Source of the DNA: Actinostola sp. cb2023
Lineage: Eukaryota > Cnidaria > Anthozoa > Actiniaria > Actinostolidae
Length of the DNA: 64,000 bases
Assembly: GCA_033675265.1 (NCBI GenBank)
Contig: JAUJYZ010000343.1
Location: 291,749 to 355,748, forward strand
Reading direction: 5' to 3'
The notes beneath the pieces were generated by a model. That model saw only the letters and a list, made by a program, of their open reading frames with translations. It was not told the origin of the DNA and searched no databases. Made by a program: the position numbers and the translations under genes. Positions 1 to 12,400 of this stretch are shown piece after piece. Every line of letters starts with the position of its first letter. Position 1 is the stretch's first letter.

Positions 1-3000
1 GACGGACCGCGGGCTGACAACGGCTCAATATATTACACATACCAGTCATATTAGTGTATAAATAAAGTACATGTGAAATCCGCGTGCTCTGATTGGTCCA
101 GACTGATTTCGTCATGTATTTCACAATCGCCACCGCGCGATGAAACTGAGAAAAGAAAAGTCTACGAGTTTGACCGGGTGTCGTTTTATCGATGTTGGGA
201 AATTGCAAATATCAAAGGAAAATACGATTCCTAAGAATACATGAATTTATCACTTATTGACTTTTTCAAAAAAATTCCAACATTTAGTCATCTGAAGGCG
301 TTAAAATGACGTGAATCTGACGTTACTTCTTCCGCATATCTCTCATATTCACCGATGTAATTAAAGTAAAACAAGAAATTAAGCAATGCACTCTTGTTAA
401 AACATTATCCGCCCCCCAGGCTAGCTTTGTAGCAGATAATAGCTGTACCTCCTCGACTTGACCTGAGTCGAATAATTGCTAAGCATTGTCAAAGACAAGC
501 AAATAAACAAATGAGGAAAAATATAATAGAAAAATCCTAACCAAATTATAAAACCATTTCGTTCCATTGTAAAGATAACTCCTTTAATATAACTAGTCAA
601 TTAAAATGGTCAAAAGATCTTTGTTTTGAGATCACATATTTATAAATTAATTCACAATACATGGCCGCGTCTTGATGTTATACTGAAAGGGCTCGATCAG
701 GTAATGGAAATGGCTATTGAATATTTCATCAGTTACAAGCGTTTTCAATCGGAAATGATATCTTGACACTGGCTCATTATACGAACAATAATGATAGACA
801 TTATAGAAATTGAGATATAGTGTGTTTTTTTAGCTTTTCGTAAAAATGAGTGAATTATATAATTTACAATCAAAACAATTTTGGTTCATCGCACATTTAT
901 ATCCTGAACGATCAACATCGAAGTCCAAGTGCATGGAATACTGTTCCTAGAGGAATTGGCATTGCTTAATTTGCATAGAGATCTTGAAGATATGATGACG
1001 CTAATATACTGTGAAGATGGTCAATTGATCAAAAAAACGTTTATTTTTGAGGATCTTATCATAATTTTTACTTTATTAATGATTGCTTCTAAAATACTAA
1101 CTTTTTCTCACAGAATAATTTTTCAAATTACAATTTGTTATCGAATTTTGCTCAATGTCTCGCCAATGCTATATTTTTCCCTTGAAAAACAAGAATTAAT
1201 ATTAGCATACGCAAATTTGCCATCATGTAAGACGACGGCTTTTGGCGGCAAAATACAGTTCTTGGTGGCACAGTGGCTTGAATTTGCGTTTAGTTACTCG
1301 TTCTTTGTGCTGTCAAAAACATCAAAAACTTTCACGAAATTTTGACGAATTGAACTTTTTAATAAATTAAACATGGCCGGCGACCGAGAGAGTCGTTGAA
1401 TACAGTTCAAAAATCCTTTAAAATGAAAGAGCAGAACATTGAATTAAAATACATATTCGAAATCTGGTTGTGCGTATATTTGATTACGTTTATTCCGAGG
1501 CAACACATCTGATCTTGCGCCGTGAAAAGTGAACGAATCATATTGATTAACATCAAAAAAAGGTCATCGAACTCAGAATTAAAAAAAACATCAATGTACG
1601 TTATGAAAAGAGAAATTCGGTTGCTCGCTAGCGCTGGACAAAACATATATTTTTAATGTTTATAACTACAAAACACATTTTTAGCCGATAAAACTCCGCA
1701 GGAAGTGCTAAGATCTGCTGGGTCTACAGATCTTGAGCTTTCAAAAACCACGTTTATCGGCCATTATCCCGTTATCCACAAGACTGGTTGATCTAATCAA
1801 TAACATCGATTATTTTTTGCTATCAATTGACGAGGTAAAATTACTAGTTTATGTATCACTCCTGTACTTACCGGCATTATTGGAAGGCGAACTTTCATAT
1901 CGACACAGGGAAGTTCACGACTGCTACAAATGGACTCTAAAAGGCAAAAAGTGACATCAACTCAGTGACATGGCAATCGCCGTAGAATGTTTTAAAGATG
2001 GTTCCGAATGACGCTGAGTGAGAGTGTGAAGTCTGTAGAGACACTACTAAATGCCTAATGGATTTTTGTTGAATTGTGGGCTGCTAATTGTTATTACTAT
2101 TAATGTATTACTTTCTTGCAAGGACCAACAACGAATTCTAAATATACCAATGGATATAAGCGGCTTGTACAATCAGAACGAATTAGCAAAATAAGACAAT
2201 GGTTTGAAGGATGAATTCTCTACACGTTCAACTAGAACGCAAAAACGAGAACGCAAAAAAGATGAATGGCCAATTTGCACTTCAGCACGTCTCTTACTTC
2301 TATTCAGTTCCATGGCCTGTCGTTGCTTAGCGACGTCTGTTTAGTTAACAGAAACCCTAGCATGGGTCACTAACATTAGTTGGATACTTTTTCGATATAA
2401 TTGTACTGATCATGATCATGTATTGAGATTTAAAAAAAACCAATAAAAAGAAAAAAACAAATCAAATCAAATCAAACCAAACGAACGATAAATCAATCAA
2501 GTAAGACAGATTTCATGACAAACTATTTTAATCGATGAATCACAATCTTGAGTACAACATCGATAAATATTATAGACAATAAACAATAGGCAGCGTGTGT
2601 TAAATTAGCGTTAGATTACTTTTCTGCCAGCTGGTATACGAGTTAGAAAAAGCGAACTACAAACAAATAAATCAATAAATCAATAAGTAATAAGGAGTTG
2701 CAACACAACCATTTATTGTTCTAATCATTACCACACGCTATGTATGTACTCTACTTGAGCGATCTTACTGGAGCTAAAACATGCACTCTAAAATAATTAT
2801 CGCTACACAATGCAATACACAATAACATTGTGAACATTGTCAGGATGTGTTTTCCTTGATTACATTCACATCACGCGCGGCGAGTTTCTTCTCAGTTTGC
2901 CCGTTTGCGCAATTCTCAATTTCTCCTGGTGCGCGGGTTTCCTGTGTCGCGGAGGCTGAGGATACGTCGTCGGTGGGAGATCGAAAAACCACACGTTTCT

Positions 3001-3139
3001 CACTTGCATGGCATATAGCGAGTATTTTAAGACCTTCAACTAACAATGATTCCCTAGAAAACCTATCACTATAGCATACATAATAGTAATAATTTATAAG
3101 AATTTAATCATCTATATTATACGAATCTAGCATAAAAAT
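1..3139. other. No supported gene
   Basis: AT-rich DNA with A/T microsatellite-like tracts such as the caaat repeats near 2460. The frames at 929-1345 and 1733-1954 have no recognisable domain and a composition like random AT-rich DNA. A CCAATCAGAG-type word lies on the minus strand near 85-100. Confidence 0.5.
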
Positions 3140-3420
3140 GAAAATACCATAACTGGAAAGAGCATACTAAAGTTAGTAAAAGTGGAAAGTTTGAAGGGAA
3201 GTAAGTAAATAGGGCAAGAGTTACAGGCATTCAAACTTTGCCTTTTTTGTATGGAAACTGTTGGAAGGCAACAGCTTGCCCTCCAAGCGAAAAACCCATA
3301 CAAATCCTTGTCAAAGCGGGAATCTTTGAAAGCCTTTAACTTTTGTCTTATTTGCTTGATGCCTTTGAAATTTTCCACTTTTACTAATTTTAGTATGCTC
3401 TTTCCAGTTATGGTATTTTC
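3140..3420. mobile_element. Fold-back MITE, 281 bp
   Basis: Both ends read GAAAATACCATAACTGGAAA inwards and the homology continues almost to the centre, so the element is close to a full-length inverted repeat. No coding capacity is apparent. Confidence 0.75.
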
Positions 3421-3503
3421 GTTTGCCTTCGGTGAAAATTTAAAAAGTCACGTGACAGGTGACACAAGCCCATTGCACATTACCTAAAAAATTCATGAAT
3501 AAT

Positions 3504-3660
3504 TAATGAGAAAAATACAATAGAAATCATCACCGTGACAGTGTCTTTATATCTGATATAGATTCGTCCTAATTTGCATACTACTTTAACCTGGATTTTC
3601 TTGGTCAAAATTATTTCAATCTTGTGAACGTATGGATTTTTTAAGCCATTTAAAGAACTC
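3504..3660. repeat. Dispersed repeat module (first copy)
   Basis: Contains acaatagaaatcat, an accgtgacagtgtct block and the hallmark TGGATTTTCTTGG. Related copies occur at 9278-9450, at about 9490-9650 and at the start of each 1.85-kb unit downstream. Confidence 0.6.
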
Positions 3661-3668
3661 AAAACCCC

Positions 3669-3713
3669 GAGGTGTAGTATAAAAACCCTCGACTACACCT
3701 CAGGTTTTTATAC
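3669..3713. repeat. Two interleaved inverted repeats
   Basis: gaggtgtagt (3669-3678) pairs with actacacctc (3692-3701), while gtataaaaacc (3677-3687) pairs with ggtttttatac (3703-3713). The stems interleave as in a pseudoknot. Confidence 0.45.
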
Positions 3714-3779
3714 CTGATAAAACACTGCTGCTCGTTTTTTAAATAGTACAATAAAATCGTAAAAATCTGTGCTATTTAT

Positions 3780-3853
3780 ATCTGTTATCAGATCATCATC
3801 ATTACCATTGCCATCATTATCATTTCTATCATCATCATCATCGTAATCATCAG
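3780..3853. repeat. ATC/CAT microsatellite
   Basis: Imperfect trinucleotide tract of atc, cat and att units. Confidence 0.7.
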
Positions 3854-3936
3854 CGAAAGTGTTTTCACCGCGACACTATGGCGCATATATATTCTCCAGT
3901 AAAAAGCTGATATCGAAACAAAGACAAATCCATATC

Positions 3937-3953
3937 AGGGCCGTACACAGCAC

Positions 3954-3987
<34 letters not shown>

Positions 3988-4120
3988 TGTCCCCCCTAGT
4001 TGCCCCCCTAGCAAGGTGAAAAAGATACCAAAAAGTACTGAGAACTGTACTATTTTCATTATTTTTTTGCTTTTAAACACGTACTGCCCCCCCTTGAATT
4101 TTGGGTTATGTACGGTCCTT
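3937..4120. mobile_element. MITE of the AGGGCCGTAC family with 29-G tract
   Basis: Ends are agggccgtac at the left and gtacggtcct at the right. Inside are a run of 29 G (3955-3983) and the block aaaagataccaaaaagtact, shared with the copies at 17406-17605 and 57599-57777. Confidence 0.7.
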
Positions 4121-4860
4121 CATATGCCTACTTCGGTTGCCAACTCAAGGACGATGTAGAGAAGGGTTTAAAAATACTAATAATACTAGTAATATGATAT
4201 ACCACCAACAAACAAACAACGTACGCTTGGCTGATTGGTTTTCTCTTTCTGGCCGTTAATTTCCTGACAGGTGAGCATCTGAATTAAGCGACATCGCAAA
4301 CGGAAGGAGTTTATGCCTCGACTAGTCATATTAATTGTAAAAATATCATAGTTTTTATCTTTTAAAATAGGCAATCAATAAAACAAGATTTCTCAGCACC
4401 GTCAGGCAAACACTCGGTATAATTTATTCATAATCGAATTTCTGTCGTAGATTCAGTTCAATTAAATTCAATTTTTATTTACAGTTGTGCAGGGTGATTT
4501 TTATAATCTATCTTGACATGGCATTTCATGCCAACAACGCTAAAGTTAGTCATGCGTTTGTCAAACACCGTGTACGACCACAGAAGTCTCTGCTCTTCAG
4601 TTCAGTAAACTTGGCCAGGTGAAATCACTGAGTACCATTTCGAGCAGAGCTACTTTACTTCTACGCGATAAACTCAGCCAAAAAGCAAGAGAAGATCAAG
4701 TAAACTTTGTACAGTAGATAGCTTACCTTGTGTTGGATATCAGGTCGAGCGGTTTCAATAAGTTTTCATTGAAGTTTTTGCAAAGCTTCCTTGGACGGAC
4801 CAGCATTTCCACCTGCCTAATAAGCAACACAACTATACGTGTGTCATTTCGAAATGATCA

Positions 4861-4990
4861 ATGCGTTTGCTCTGAACCAATCAGAGATCGCTAATATTGG
4901 TTATTAATATACATGAAATGAACCTGGCTTTTGCTATGGTTATGAAATGTTTGCTCTGAACCAATCAGAGATCGCTAATATTGGTTATTA
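4861..4990. repeat. 84-bp satellite, short block
   Basis: About one and a half copies of the unit seen at 6221-7032 (gaaatgaacctggcttttgc, then ctgaaccaatcagagatcgc). It lies immediately before a 189-bp palindrome. Confidence 0.75.
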
Positions 4991-4993
4991 ATT

Positions 4994-5182
4994 AAGCATT
5001 AATACACGCTTGCCGTGTCTTTGTTCTCTGTTAAAAACACGCGGGATATGTTGGGAGAACAAAGAAAATGTTGGAAATCACGAGCCTCCGGCGAGTGATT
5101 TTCAACATTTTCTTTGTTCTCCCAACATATCCCGCGTGTTTTTAACAGAGAACAAAGACACGGCAAGCGTGTATTAATGCTT
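4994..5182. mobile_element. Long perfect hairpin, 189 bp
   Basis: aagcattaatacacgcttgc at the left is repeated in inverse at the right. The arms of about 87 bp match with no mismatch that I can see, around a short centre (cgagcctccggcgag). It looks like a fold-back MITE inserted next to the 84-bp satellite. Confidence 0.8.
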
Positions 5183-6220
5183 TTATAAAATAATTACAAA
5201 AATTAATTAAAATTAAAAAATCCTTTATTTACGCGAATTTTGATTGATCAAATTTGCAATTCTCCTGAAAAGCGAGAAATCGTGCATCATCCAATCAAAT
5301 CTCACGAAAGAAATCAGAATGGCAAAGCGACAGTAGCGACTCGACAACTTTTATCAATGCCGTATAAATAGTGTTTTGACAGGAAAAACGTTTTTCTGTC
5401 AAAAAATTACCGAAGAATGTTTGTTGCACTTCGCTTGTGTATCCTGTGAACACAAAACACGAAGAAAAGTGAGAAAAGCTGAGCTGATTCAATGAAGACG
5501 AATCGTCAAACTTTCTGAAATATTTGACAACTAGATGAATGAGCACGACGTCAGGTAGCCAAATATCCACAGTTTTTGTCGTATTTTTGAATCTTTTCAC
5601 CGCTTTTCTCGACAAGAATGTATAAACGATGGAAGTTTCTGAGACATTTGAATATATTTTTTCTCTTTGACATATTTTACTAGAGATATGAATGTTCTGG
5701 CGAACCACCGTGTAGCTACAAGAATCGCTAGATGTTTTCACTCTTTTGTGAGTAAGCTTATAAGCTTAAATACGGCTATCTTTTCATGATATTTTCAGTC
5801 GTACACTTGAGAAAATATGTGTAACTATAGAACTTACAGAACGGTTAGTATGTTATTGAGAAAACTGAGCCGTTATATTTAGTTTTCTTCGTTATTGTGG
5901 ACAGAAATAATTGGACGATTCGTCGAGTTTCTTGGTGTGTTTGAAATTGAAGCTCAATTCTTGCAAATTGTCAGTTTAAAATCATCAAAATCACATCTAG
6001 ATAGAACTTGAACTTAACTAAACAAGAAAAACTGTAATTCTATGGCTTATAATTAGTAAATAAAACATGTTTGACAACAGAAAAAATATATATTTGTGGT
6101 CGATCAAATCCACTGCATCTCTTCAAGGTCGTTCAAGGTCATTAAAACCATGTTTCTGTGCTTTTATATCACATAGCTTTTTAGCCAATCAGAGCGCGCG
6201 TTATATCATAGTTATTTTAT
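5183..6220. other. No supported gene between satellite blocks
   Basis: AT-rich sequence. A 148-codon minus-strand frame (5741-5295) has no family resemblance. The right end carries the ttagccaatcagagcgcgcg word that also ends several other elements here. The whole may be a transposon interior lying between the two satellite blocks. Confidence 0.4.
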
Positions 6221-7032
6221 AATATACATGAAATGAACCTGGCTTTTGCTATGGTTATGAAATGTTTGCTCTGAACCAATCAGAGATCGCTAATATTGGT
6301 TATTAATATACATGAAATGAACCTGGCTTTTGCTATGGTTATGAAATCTTTGCTCTGAACCAATCAGAGATCGCTAATATTGGTTATTAATATACATGAA
6401 ATGAACCTGGCTTTTGCTATGGTTATGAATTGTTTGCTCTGAACCAATCAGAGATCGCTAATATTGGTTATTAATATACATGAAATGAACCTGGCTATAG
6501 ATATGGTTATGAAATGTTTGCTCTGAACCAATCAGAGATCGCTAATATTGGTTATTAATATACATGAAATGAACCTCTGAACCAATCAGAGATCGCTAAT
6601 ATTGGTTATTAATATACATGAAATGAACCTGGCTTTTGCTATGGTTATGAAATGTTTGCTCTGAACCAATCAGAGATCGCTAATATTGGTTATTAATATA
6701 CATGAAATGAACCTGGCTATAGATATGGTTATGAAATGTTTGCTCTGAACCAATCAGAGATCGCTAATATTGGTTATTAATATACATGAAATGAACCTGG
6801 CTTTTGCTATGGTTATGAAATGTTTGCTCTGAACCAATCAGAGATCGCTAATATTGGTTATTAATATACATGAAATGAACCTGGCTATAGATATGGTTAT
6901 GAAATGTTTGCTCTGAACCAATCAGAGATCGCTAATATTGGTTATTAATATACATGAAATGAACCTGGCTTTTGCTATGGTTATGAAATGTTTGCTCTGC
7001 ACCAATCAGAGATCGCTAATATTGGTTATCAA
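6221..7032. repeat. 84-bp tandem satellite, about ten units
   Basis: Period 84 bp, measured between successive atgaaatgaacctgg starts (6228 and 6312). Units differ by a few bases (cttttgctat or ctatagatat). One unit, near 6569, has an internal deletion. Each unit holds a CCAAT...ATTGG inverted pair spanning 24 bp. Confidence 0.9.
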
Positions 7033-7215
7033 GATATTACATTAATCATACCCAAACTCATAATTATAATCAATCACAATAACATAGCAATCACTCATAA
7101 TCATACTCATAGTATAATAATCTTGATAATCATAATTTTAACTATAATCATAATCTTAACGGATAATCACAATCACAAATACAAATTAAAAACACAATCA
7201 TAATTATAATCAATC
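7033..7215. repeat. AT-rich degenerate microsatellite
   Basis: Irregular aatcata/aatcaca units following directly on the 84-bp satellite. Confidence 0.6.
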
Positions 7216-7277
7216 AAAATCACAATAGCTCTAAAAATCTAAACTACAAAATACAAGAAAAAAAAGAAGGCATGTCA

Positions 7278-7700
7278 TTAAAGTGCCTATGAAACGAAAA
7301 AACAGACCCCGTTTTTATTTGCTACTACGAAAGTTTACTATTTGCTTAAGCTTGTTTACATGGCGTTAATAAAAAGTGAATTGAGCTACGGGAACATTTT
7401 TTATTTCGCGCACGAAGTTGGGCATTTTGGGTTTCAAAGTGCGACAATTCCCGCTCGGTCAAACTATAGAAATGTGACGTCAAGAGGCATGAACAACCTC
7501 TTGACGTCACTGAGCCATTGTCAAGGGCCCAGTCTCTTGTCGCACATTTTGGTTGAAAATGATAATTTTCGAACCGCGAAAAGAAAATGTTCGCACGCTC
7601 AAAGTCGATGTTTAAATACAGCAAATGTTCAGAGAAAGACCAAACAACAATAATGTACAATAAAACAAGGATCGACATTTTCGTTTCATAGGCACTTTAA
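7278..7700. mobile_element. TTAA-ended MITE, 423 bp
   Basis: Left ttaaagtgcctatgaaacga and right tcgtttcataggcactttaa are perfect inverses, with an inner gtgacgtcaagagg dyad near 7475-7510. The TTAA ends fit a piggyBac-like target but are not proof. Confidence 0.75.
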
Positions 7701-7964
7701 ACCAGTTTCAGTATCCAGAAAATTGAAAATGATCAAATTGCAATCGTAAACGAAGGTCATAACACTCCTTTTTAGTGACCTTATAGATGTGGATGCATTG
7801 TAGTAAAAGGATCGAGGAATTACTTCGTTTTTGATGAAAATAGGTTTACATATGCTTCACCTGAAGTTCTTGGTTTTCTGATACTCAAACAGAATCTTTG
7901 TGCCAATTTTAGAGAAAGTACATCGACCAAAACATTCACTTACAACATATTTGATAATTTATAA

Positions 7965-8018
7965 GGTAATTTGTCGCTTGGTAATAGTTAGTAAAGTAGA
8001 TCGTAAGGTTTCGTCAAG
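7965..8018. repeat. Dispersed fragment shared with the TTLL12 exon array
   Basis: Starts ggtaatttgtcgcttggtaa and continues through ttagtaa..gtag..cgtaaggtttc. The same stretch appears as a 70-bp insertion in array units 2-4 (first at 38450-38518) but not in unit 1. Confidence 0.55.
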
Positions 8019-8063
8019 CGTCTGGGCTCGGTATTTTTCTAAGTCGTCATATGTTTACGTTTC

Positions 8064-8131
8064 AGGGCCGTACATAACCCAAAATTCAAGGGGGGGGGGG
8101 GGGGGGGTCGCCTTGCTAGGGGGCAACTGCA
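8064..8131. mobile_element. Truncated AGGGCCGTAC-family MITE
   Basis: Begins cagggccgtacataaccc, enters a G run, then reads cgccttgctagggggcaact, after which homology stops. It lies inverted relative to the copy at 3937. Confidence 0.55.
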
Positions 8132-8261
8132 ATCACGATGCATCATGATGATGCATCGTGATGATGATGATTTTTATTTATTTTATTATATTTCAAATTT
8201 TGTAAATAAGGATTTTTTATCTATTTGTTTATCTCTTATTTGTAATTTGTTTCGAGAAATA

Positions 8262-8422
8262 AAGTTATTATTATTATTATTATTATTATTATAGAAATGA
8301 AAACTGATGGAGAATATACAGAACAAATGTTCGGAAAAAATCAGACGCCTCGAGCGGGATTCGAACCCACGACACCCCGATTTCATGACAGGTGCTCTAC
8401 CCACTGAGCTACCGAGGCAACT
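8262..8422 (-). mobile_element. tRNA-derived SINE with (AAT)n tail
   Basis: On the minus strand, about 8419-8347 folds as a tRNA: 7-bp acceptor (GCCTCGG with TCGAGGC), D arm GCTC/GAGC, and T arm GTGGG-TTCGAAT-CCCGC. An unrelated body of about 60 bp follows (gacgcc...ttcatttctat), then an ATA/AAT repeat tail. The anticodon loop reads CATGAAA with no U33, so the tRNA part is not a functional tRNA gene. Tail and body are typical of a SINE. Confidence 0.7.
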
Positions 8423-8630
8423 ACAGTAGCGTGGAGTTCAAATTAGCTCAAAGACGCTGATTTTAACCGAACATTTGCTCTCAGGCCTCACGGAACTGGG
8501 AATTGCTTCTGTAATGACGTACGAACCGCATCACGCACTCACAGTAGTCATAGTAATGTACATTAATGGCTTAACTGCATCGCGCAGTTACATTAAATCA
8601 GAATAACTGATATCAGAGCCATCCAAATTA

Positions 8631-8816
8631 CTGATAAGAACTATGATATATGTATAGAAATGAAAACTAATGGAGAATATACAGAACAAATGTTCGGAAA
8701 AAATCAGGGTGTCGTGGGTTCGAATCCCGCTCGTGGCGTCTGTTTTTTTCCGAACATTTGTTCTGTATATTCTCCATCAGTTTTCATTTCTATACATATA
8801 TCATAGTTCTTATCAG
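8631..8816. repeat. Palindrome built from SINE tails around a half tRNA
   Basis: The SINE body appears in both orientations (ctgataagaactatgatata at the left, its inverse at the right) and encloses only the T-arm half of the tRNA (gtgggttcgaatcccgc, about 8715-8731). Confidence 0.65.
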
Positions 8817-8887
8817 TCATTATTATTATTATTCTTATTCTTATTCTTATTCTTTTTCTTATTCTTCTTCTTCTTCTTCTTCTTCTT
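8817..8887. repeat. TTATTC/TTC microsatellite
   Basis: Tract of ttatt, ttattc and ttc units abutting the SINE palindrome. Confidence 0.7.
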
Positions 8888-9277
8888 ATATACTATGGTG
8901 TATTGACCAAGCTATTACTCTCAGTCAAATATGACGATGAAGCCGGGCTGGTTGACGAAAAATACGACAAAATACTGTATTTTAAAAGATTCGTCTCTTC
9001 AAAAGTATCAGGGCAACAGAGAATCTATATTAGCAAGACTACAGTTCGTGTGTTCAGTCCTACTTATACCGTCCATAGCCTACAAGTACAGTTTTCTTTT
9101 ATGTCAATCCAATATCGTTCAATTGATTTATATACATGTGATAAATTGGCACTCAGACAGCTGAAACTCACTCTGTATCCGGTTGGCGCATCATGGCCAC
9201 AGAGTTCCAGTAGATTTGTATGTTATATACTACCAGAATACTTTTGGTTATATTATCGAATTCATGAATAATTACAG

Positions 9278-9450
9278 TAATGAGGGAAATACAATAGAAA
9301 TCATAAGCGTAGCAGACATCTGTAAATCGGATACAGAATCGTCTTCATTTGCATTCAACTTTATAACTTGGATTTTCTCGACCAAACTGTTTCCTATCAT
9401 CCAAATTATAGTAAAACATCCACTTATACACCGTTGGATTCGATAAGTCA
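9278..9450. repeat. Dispersed repeat module (diverged copy)
   Basis: Shares acaatagaaatcata, the gcattcaactttataacttgg stretch and tggattttct with the modules at 3504 and 9490. Confidence 0.5.
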
Positions 9451-9489
9451 GATGTAAATACCATACAGTTCGGCCGCTAGCTCACTTAG

Positions 9490-12400
9490 GTAATTAATGA
9501 CGAAAATACAATAGAAATCATAACCGTGACATATATTCGTCCTAATTTGCATACTAATTTCACTTGGATTTTCTTGGCCAAAATTATTTAAATCTCGAAT
9601 ATTTTTGCAGAAAATATGACATGAAGGTACGGATTTTTTAAGCCGTTTTTAAAAATAAACTCGCAGATCGTGTTTAATTTATCAGATATAAAACACTCCT
9701 GCTCTCTATTCTTGGAGTAATACATGTACGTCATAGCCGCCATATTGGCTCTCAAATACAAAGCGTTCTTCATTAGTTTCTCTTCTCGGCTCAACCAACA
9801 TGGCGGCTGCATCTTTGTTATTTTTTTCTCAAGGGATTTTCGGCCATGTGGTTGCACCACAAGATTAGTTATCAAGGCCCCGTTTACACGGTACCGGACG
9901 AATTTGTAACCGTTCAAAAAGTTGTACGTTTAGGTGTTCCGTTCACACGGAACTGTGCTATCTGGACAACAAATTGATACAAAATTTTATACAATTAACG
10001 CGTAATATCCGCCAAAAGCGCCAAAAACGAGCCATTTTGGACAGTTTGACTTTCGATTTTCGCTATGGTTAGCTCATTATCAGAAACAATCGAAACAATA
10101 GGAAAACGCAGGTTAGCGTTTTAAGCCGAATCTATACTACACGAGCAAGTTTTCCTTGATAAGTTTTCCTTGACAAGGAAAACTTGCTCGTGTAGACGAC
10201 AAAAACATCGCCAATTTTTCCTTGTCAAGGAAAACTTGCTCGTGTAGATGACAAAAACATCGCCAATTTTTCCTTATCAAGGAAAACTTGCTCGTGTAGA
10301 CGACAAAAAATTGACAATTTTTTCTTGTCAAGGAAACTTAGATGACAAAATTAAAATTTGACAATTTTTCCTTGTCAAGGAAAACTTGTCAAGGAAAACT
10401 TGTTCGTGTAGATGCGGCATTAGACGGGGCCTAAGCACAAACTATATTAAATTGTCTGCCTAAAGCTGTTTTAGCGTTGTACAAATCCATTTCCTACTTT
10501 TTGTTTCAAATTTGAGATATTTCAGGAGAAAGATTAGCAATATTAGTAAAATATACAGAGACACTACAGCCCATGCATGTAAACAGTTTTCAAATCAAAT
10601 TTTCACTTTGGATTAACAGTCTAACTCCACTTTTACCGGTCAAAAACTATCACAAATAACTTGAGCTCTTTGCTAAAGCAGTTTTAGCCTTGTACAAAAC
10701 GTATTTTCCAGCCTATTGGATTTGGGCGCTCAAAACGCGCGTTCGTAAAACATATTCTCTTAATAGGTTAACTTTCAGTATTTCGCAATGATTGGAATAA
10801 TTGTTTTAACAATTAAAATTAATAAATTCATTAATAAATTTTATAAAATTAATTAGTGTTTAAAATTACTCAGCGTGGGACTTTTGTCTGCGCATGCGTC
10901 AATATATGGGCGTGTGCCGGGAAGTGCCGGGTTCCCTGTGTTAGCAAAAAAAGCAACATCACAACTGATTGCAATTATCTGATAAATGGCACATTAAAGC
11001 ACAAAGGTTTCAAAGAATGAGAAATTTGGAGAGTCCAGGAATAACCCATAAATTAGCATATCACAATTTCAAACCTTTATAACTCGCAAATACAAAGTCC
11101 AAAACACAAAATACTGAAACATCGCACTATTCACTTCATATGTATTCGAATTTCAAAAGAAAAAAATTCGCTTCATGTGCACTTTAGCAATTTAAACAAA
11201 TTCGAGTCATCAACGACATAACTTCATTGTATTCGATCAAAAACGACAAAATTTTACGAGCGCTGTCGCACTTTTTCAAATTTTCTAAAATGACATCCGG
11301 GCACTTTTGAGAGACAAAATTACAAAGTATGCTCGAGTTATAAAAAAACAAAATCATAACCGTGAGAGTGTCTTATATCTGATATACCGCATTCGCACTA
11401 ATTTGTATACGACTTTAACTTGGATTTTCTTGGCCAAAATTATTTAAATCTTGAATATTTTTGCAGAAAATATGACAATAAGGTACGGATTTTTTAAGTC
11501 GTTTAATAAACTCGCAGATCGTGTTTTATCAGATATAAAACACTCCTGCTCTCTATTCTTGGAGTAATACATGTACGTCATAGCCGCCATATTGGCTCTC
11601 AAATACAAAGCGTTCTTCATTAGCTTCTCTTCTTGGTTCATCCAACATGGCGGCTGCATCTTTGTTATTTTTTTCTCAAGGGATTTTCGGCCATGTGGTT
11701 GCACCACAAGATTAGTTATCAAGGCCCCGTTTACACGGTACCGGACGAATTTGTAACCGTTCAAAAAGTTGTACGTTTAGGTGTTCCGTTCACACGGAAC
11801 TGTGCTATCTGGACAACAAATTGATACAAAATTTTATACAATTAACGCGTAATATCCGCCAAAAGCGCCAAAAACGAGCCATTTTGGACAGTTTGACTTT
11901 CGATTTTCGCTATGGTTAGCTCATTATCAGAAACAATCGAAACAATAGGAAAACGCAGGTTAGCGTTTTAAGCCGAATCTATACTACACGAGCAAGTTTT
12001 CCTTGATAAGTTTTCCTTGACAAGGAAAACTTGCTCGTGTAGACGACAAAAACATCGCCAATTTTTCCTTGTCAAGGAAAACTTGCTCGTGTAGATGACA
12101 AAAACATCGCCAATTTTTCCTTATCAAGGAAAACTTGCTCGTGTAGACGACAAAAAATTGACAATTTTTTCTTGTCAAGGAAACTTAGATGACAAAATTA
12201 AAATTTGACAATTTTTCCTTGTCAAGGAAAACTTGTCAAGGAAAACTTGTTCGTGTAGATGCGGCATTAGACGGGGCCTAAGCACAAACTATATTAAATT
12301 GTCTGCCTAAAGCTGTTTTAGCGTTGTACAAATCCATTTCCTACTTTTTGTTTCAAATTTGAGATATTTCAGGAGAAAGATTAGCAATATTAGTAAAATA

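Noticed and set aside
929..1345. 138-codon plus-strand frame
   Set aside because: Leu/Ile/Phe-rich translation of AT-rich DNA with no domain or homologue that I recognise.
5295..5741. 148-codon minus-strand frame as a gene
   Set aside because: No recognisable motif, no supporting splice context, and AT-rich low-information composition between satellite blocks.
6221..7032. CRISPR-like array
   Set aside because: The 84-bp units are contiguous with no unique spacers, and the genome is eukaryotic; this is a satellite.
8347..8419. Functional tRNA gene on the minus strand
   Set aside because: It folds well, but U33 is missing and a mismatch sits in the anticodon stem. A SINE body and repeat tail follow directly.
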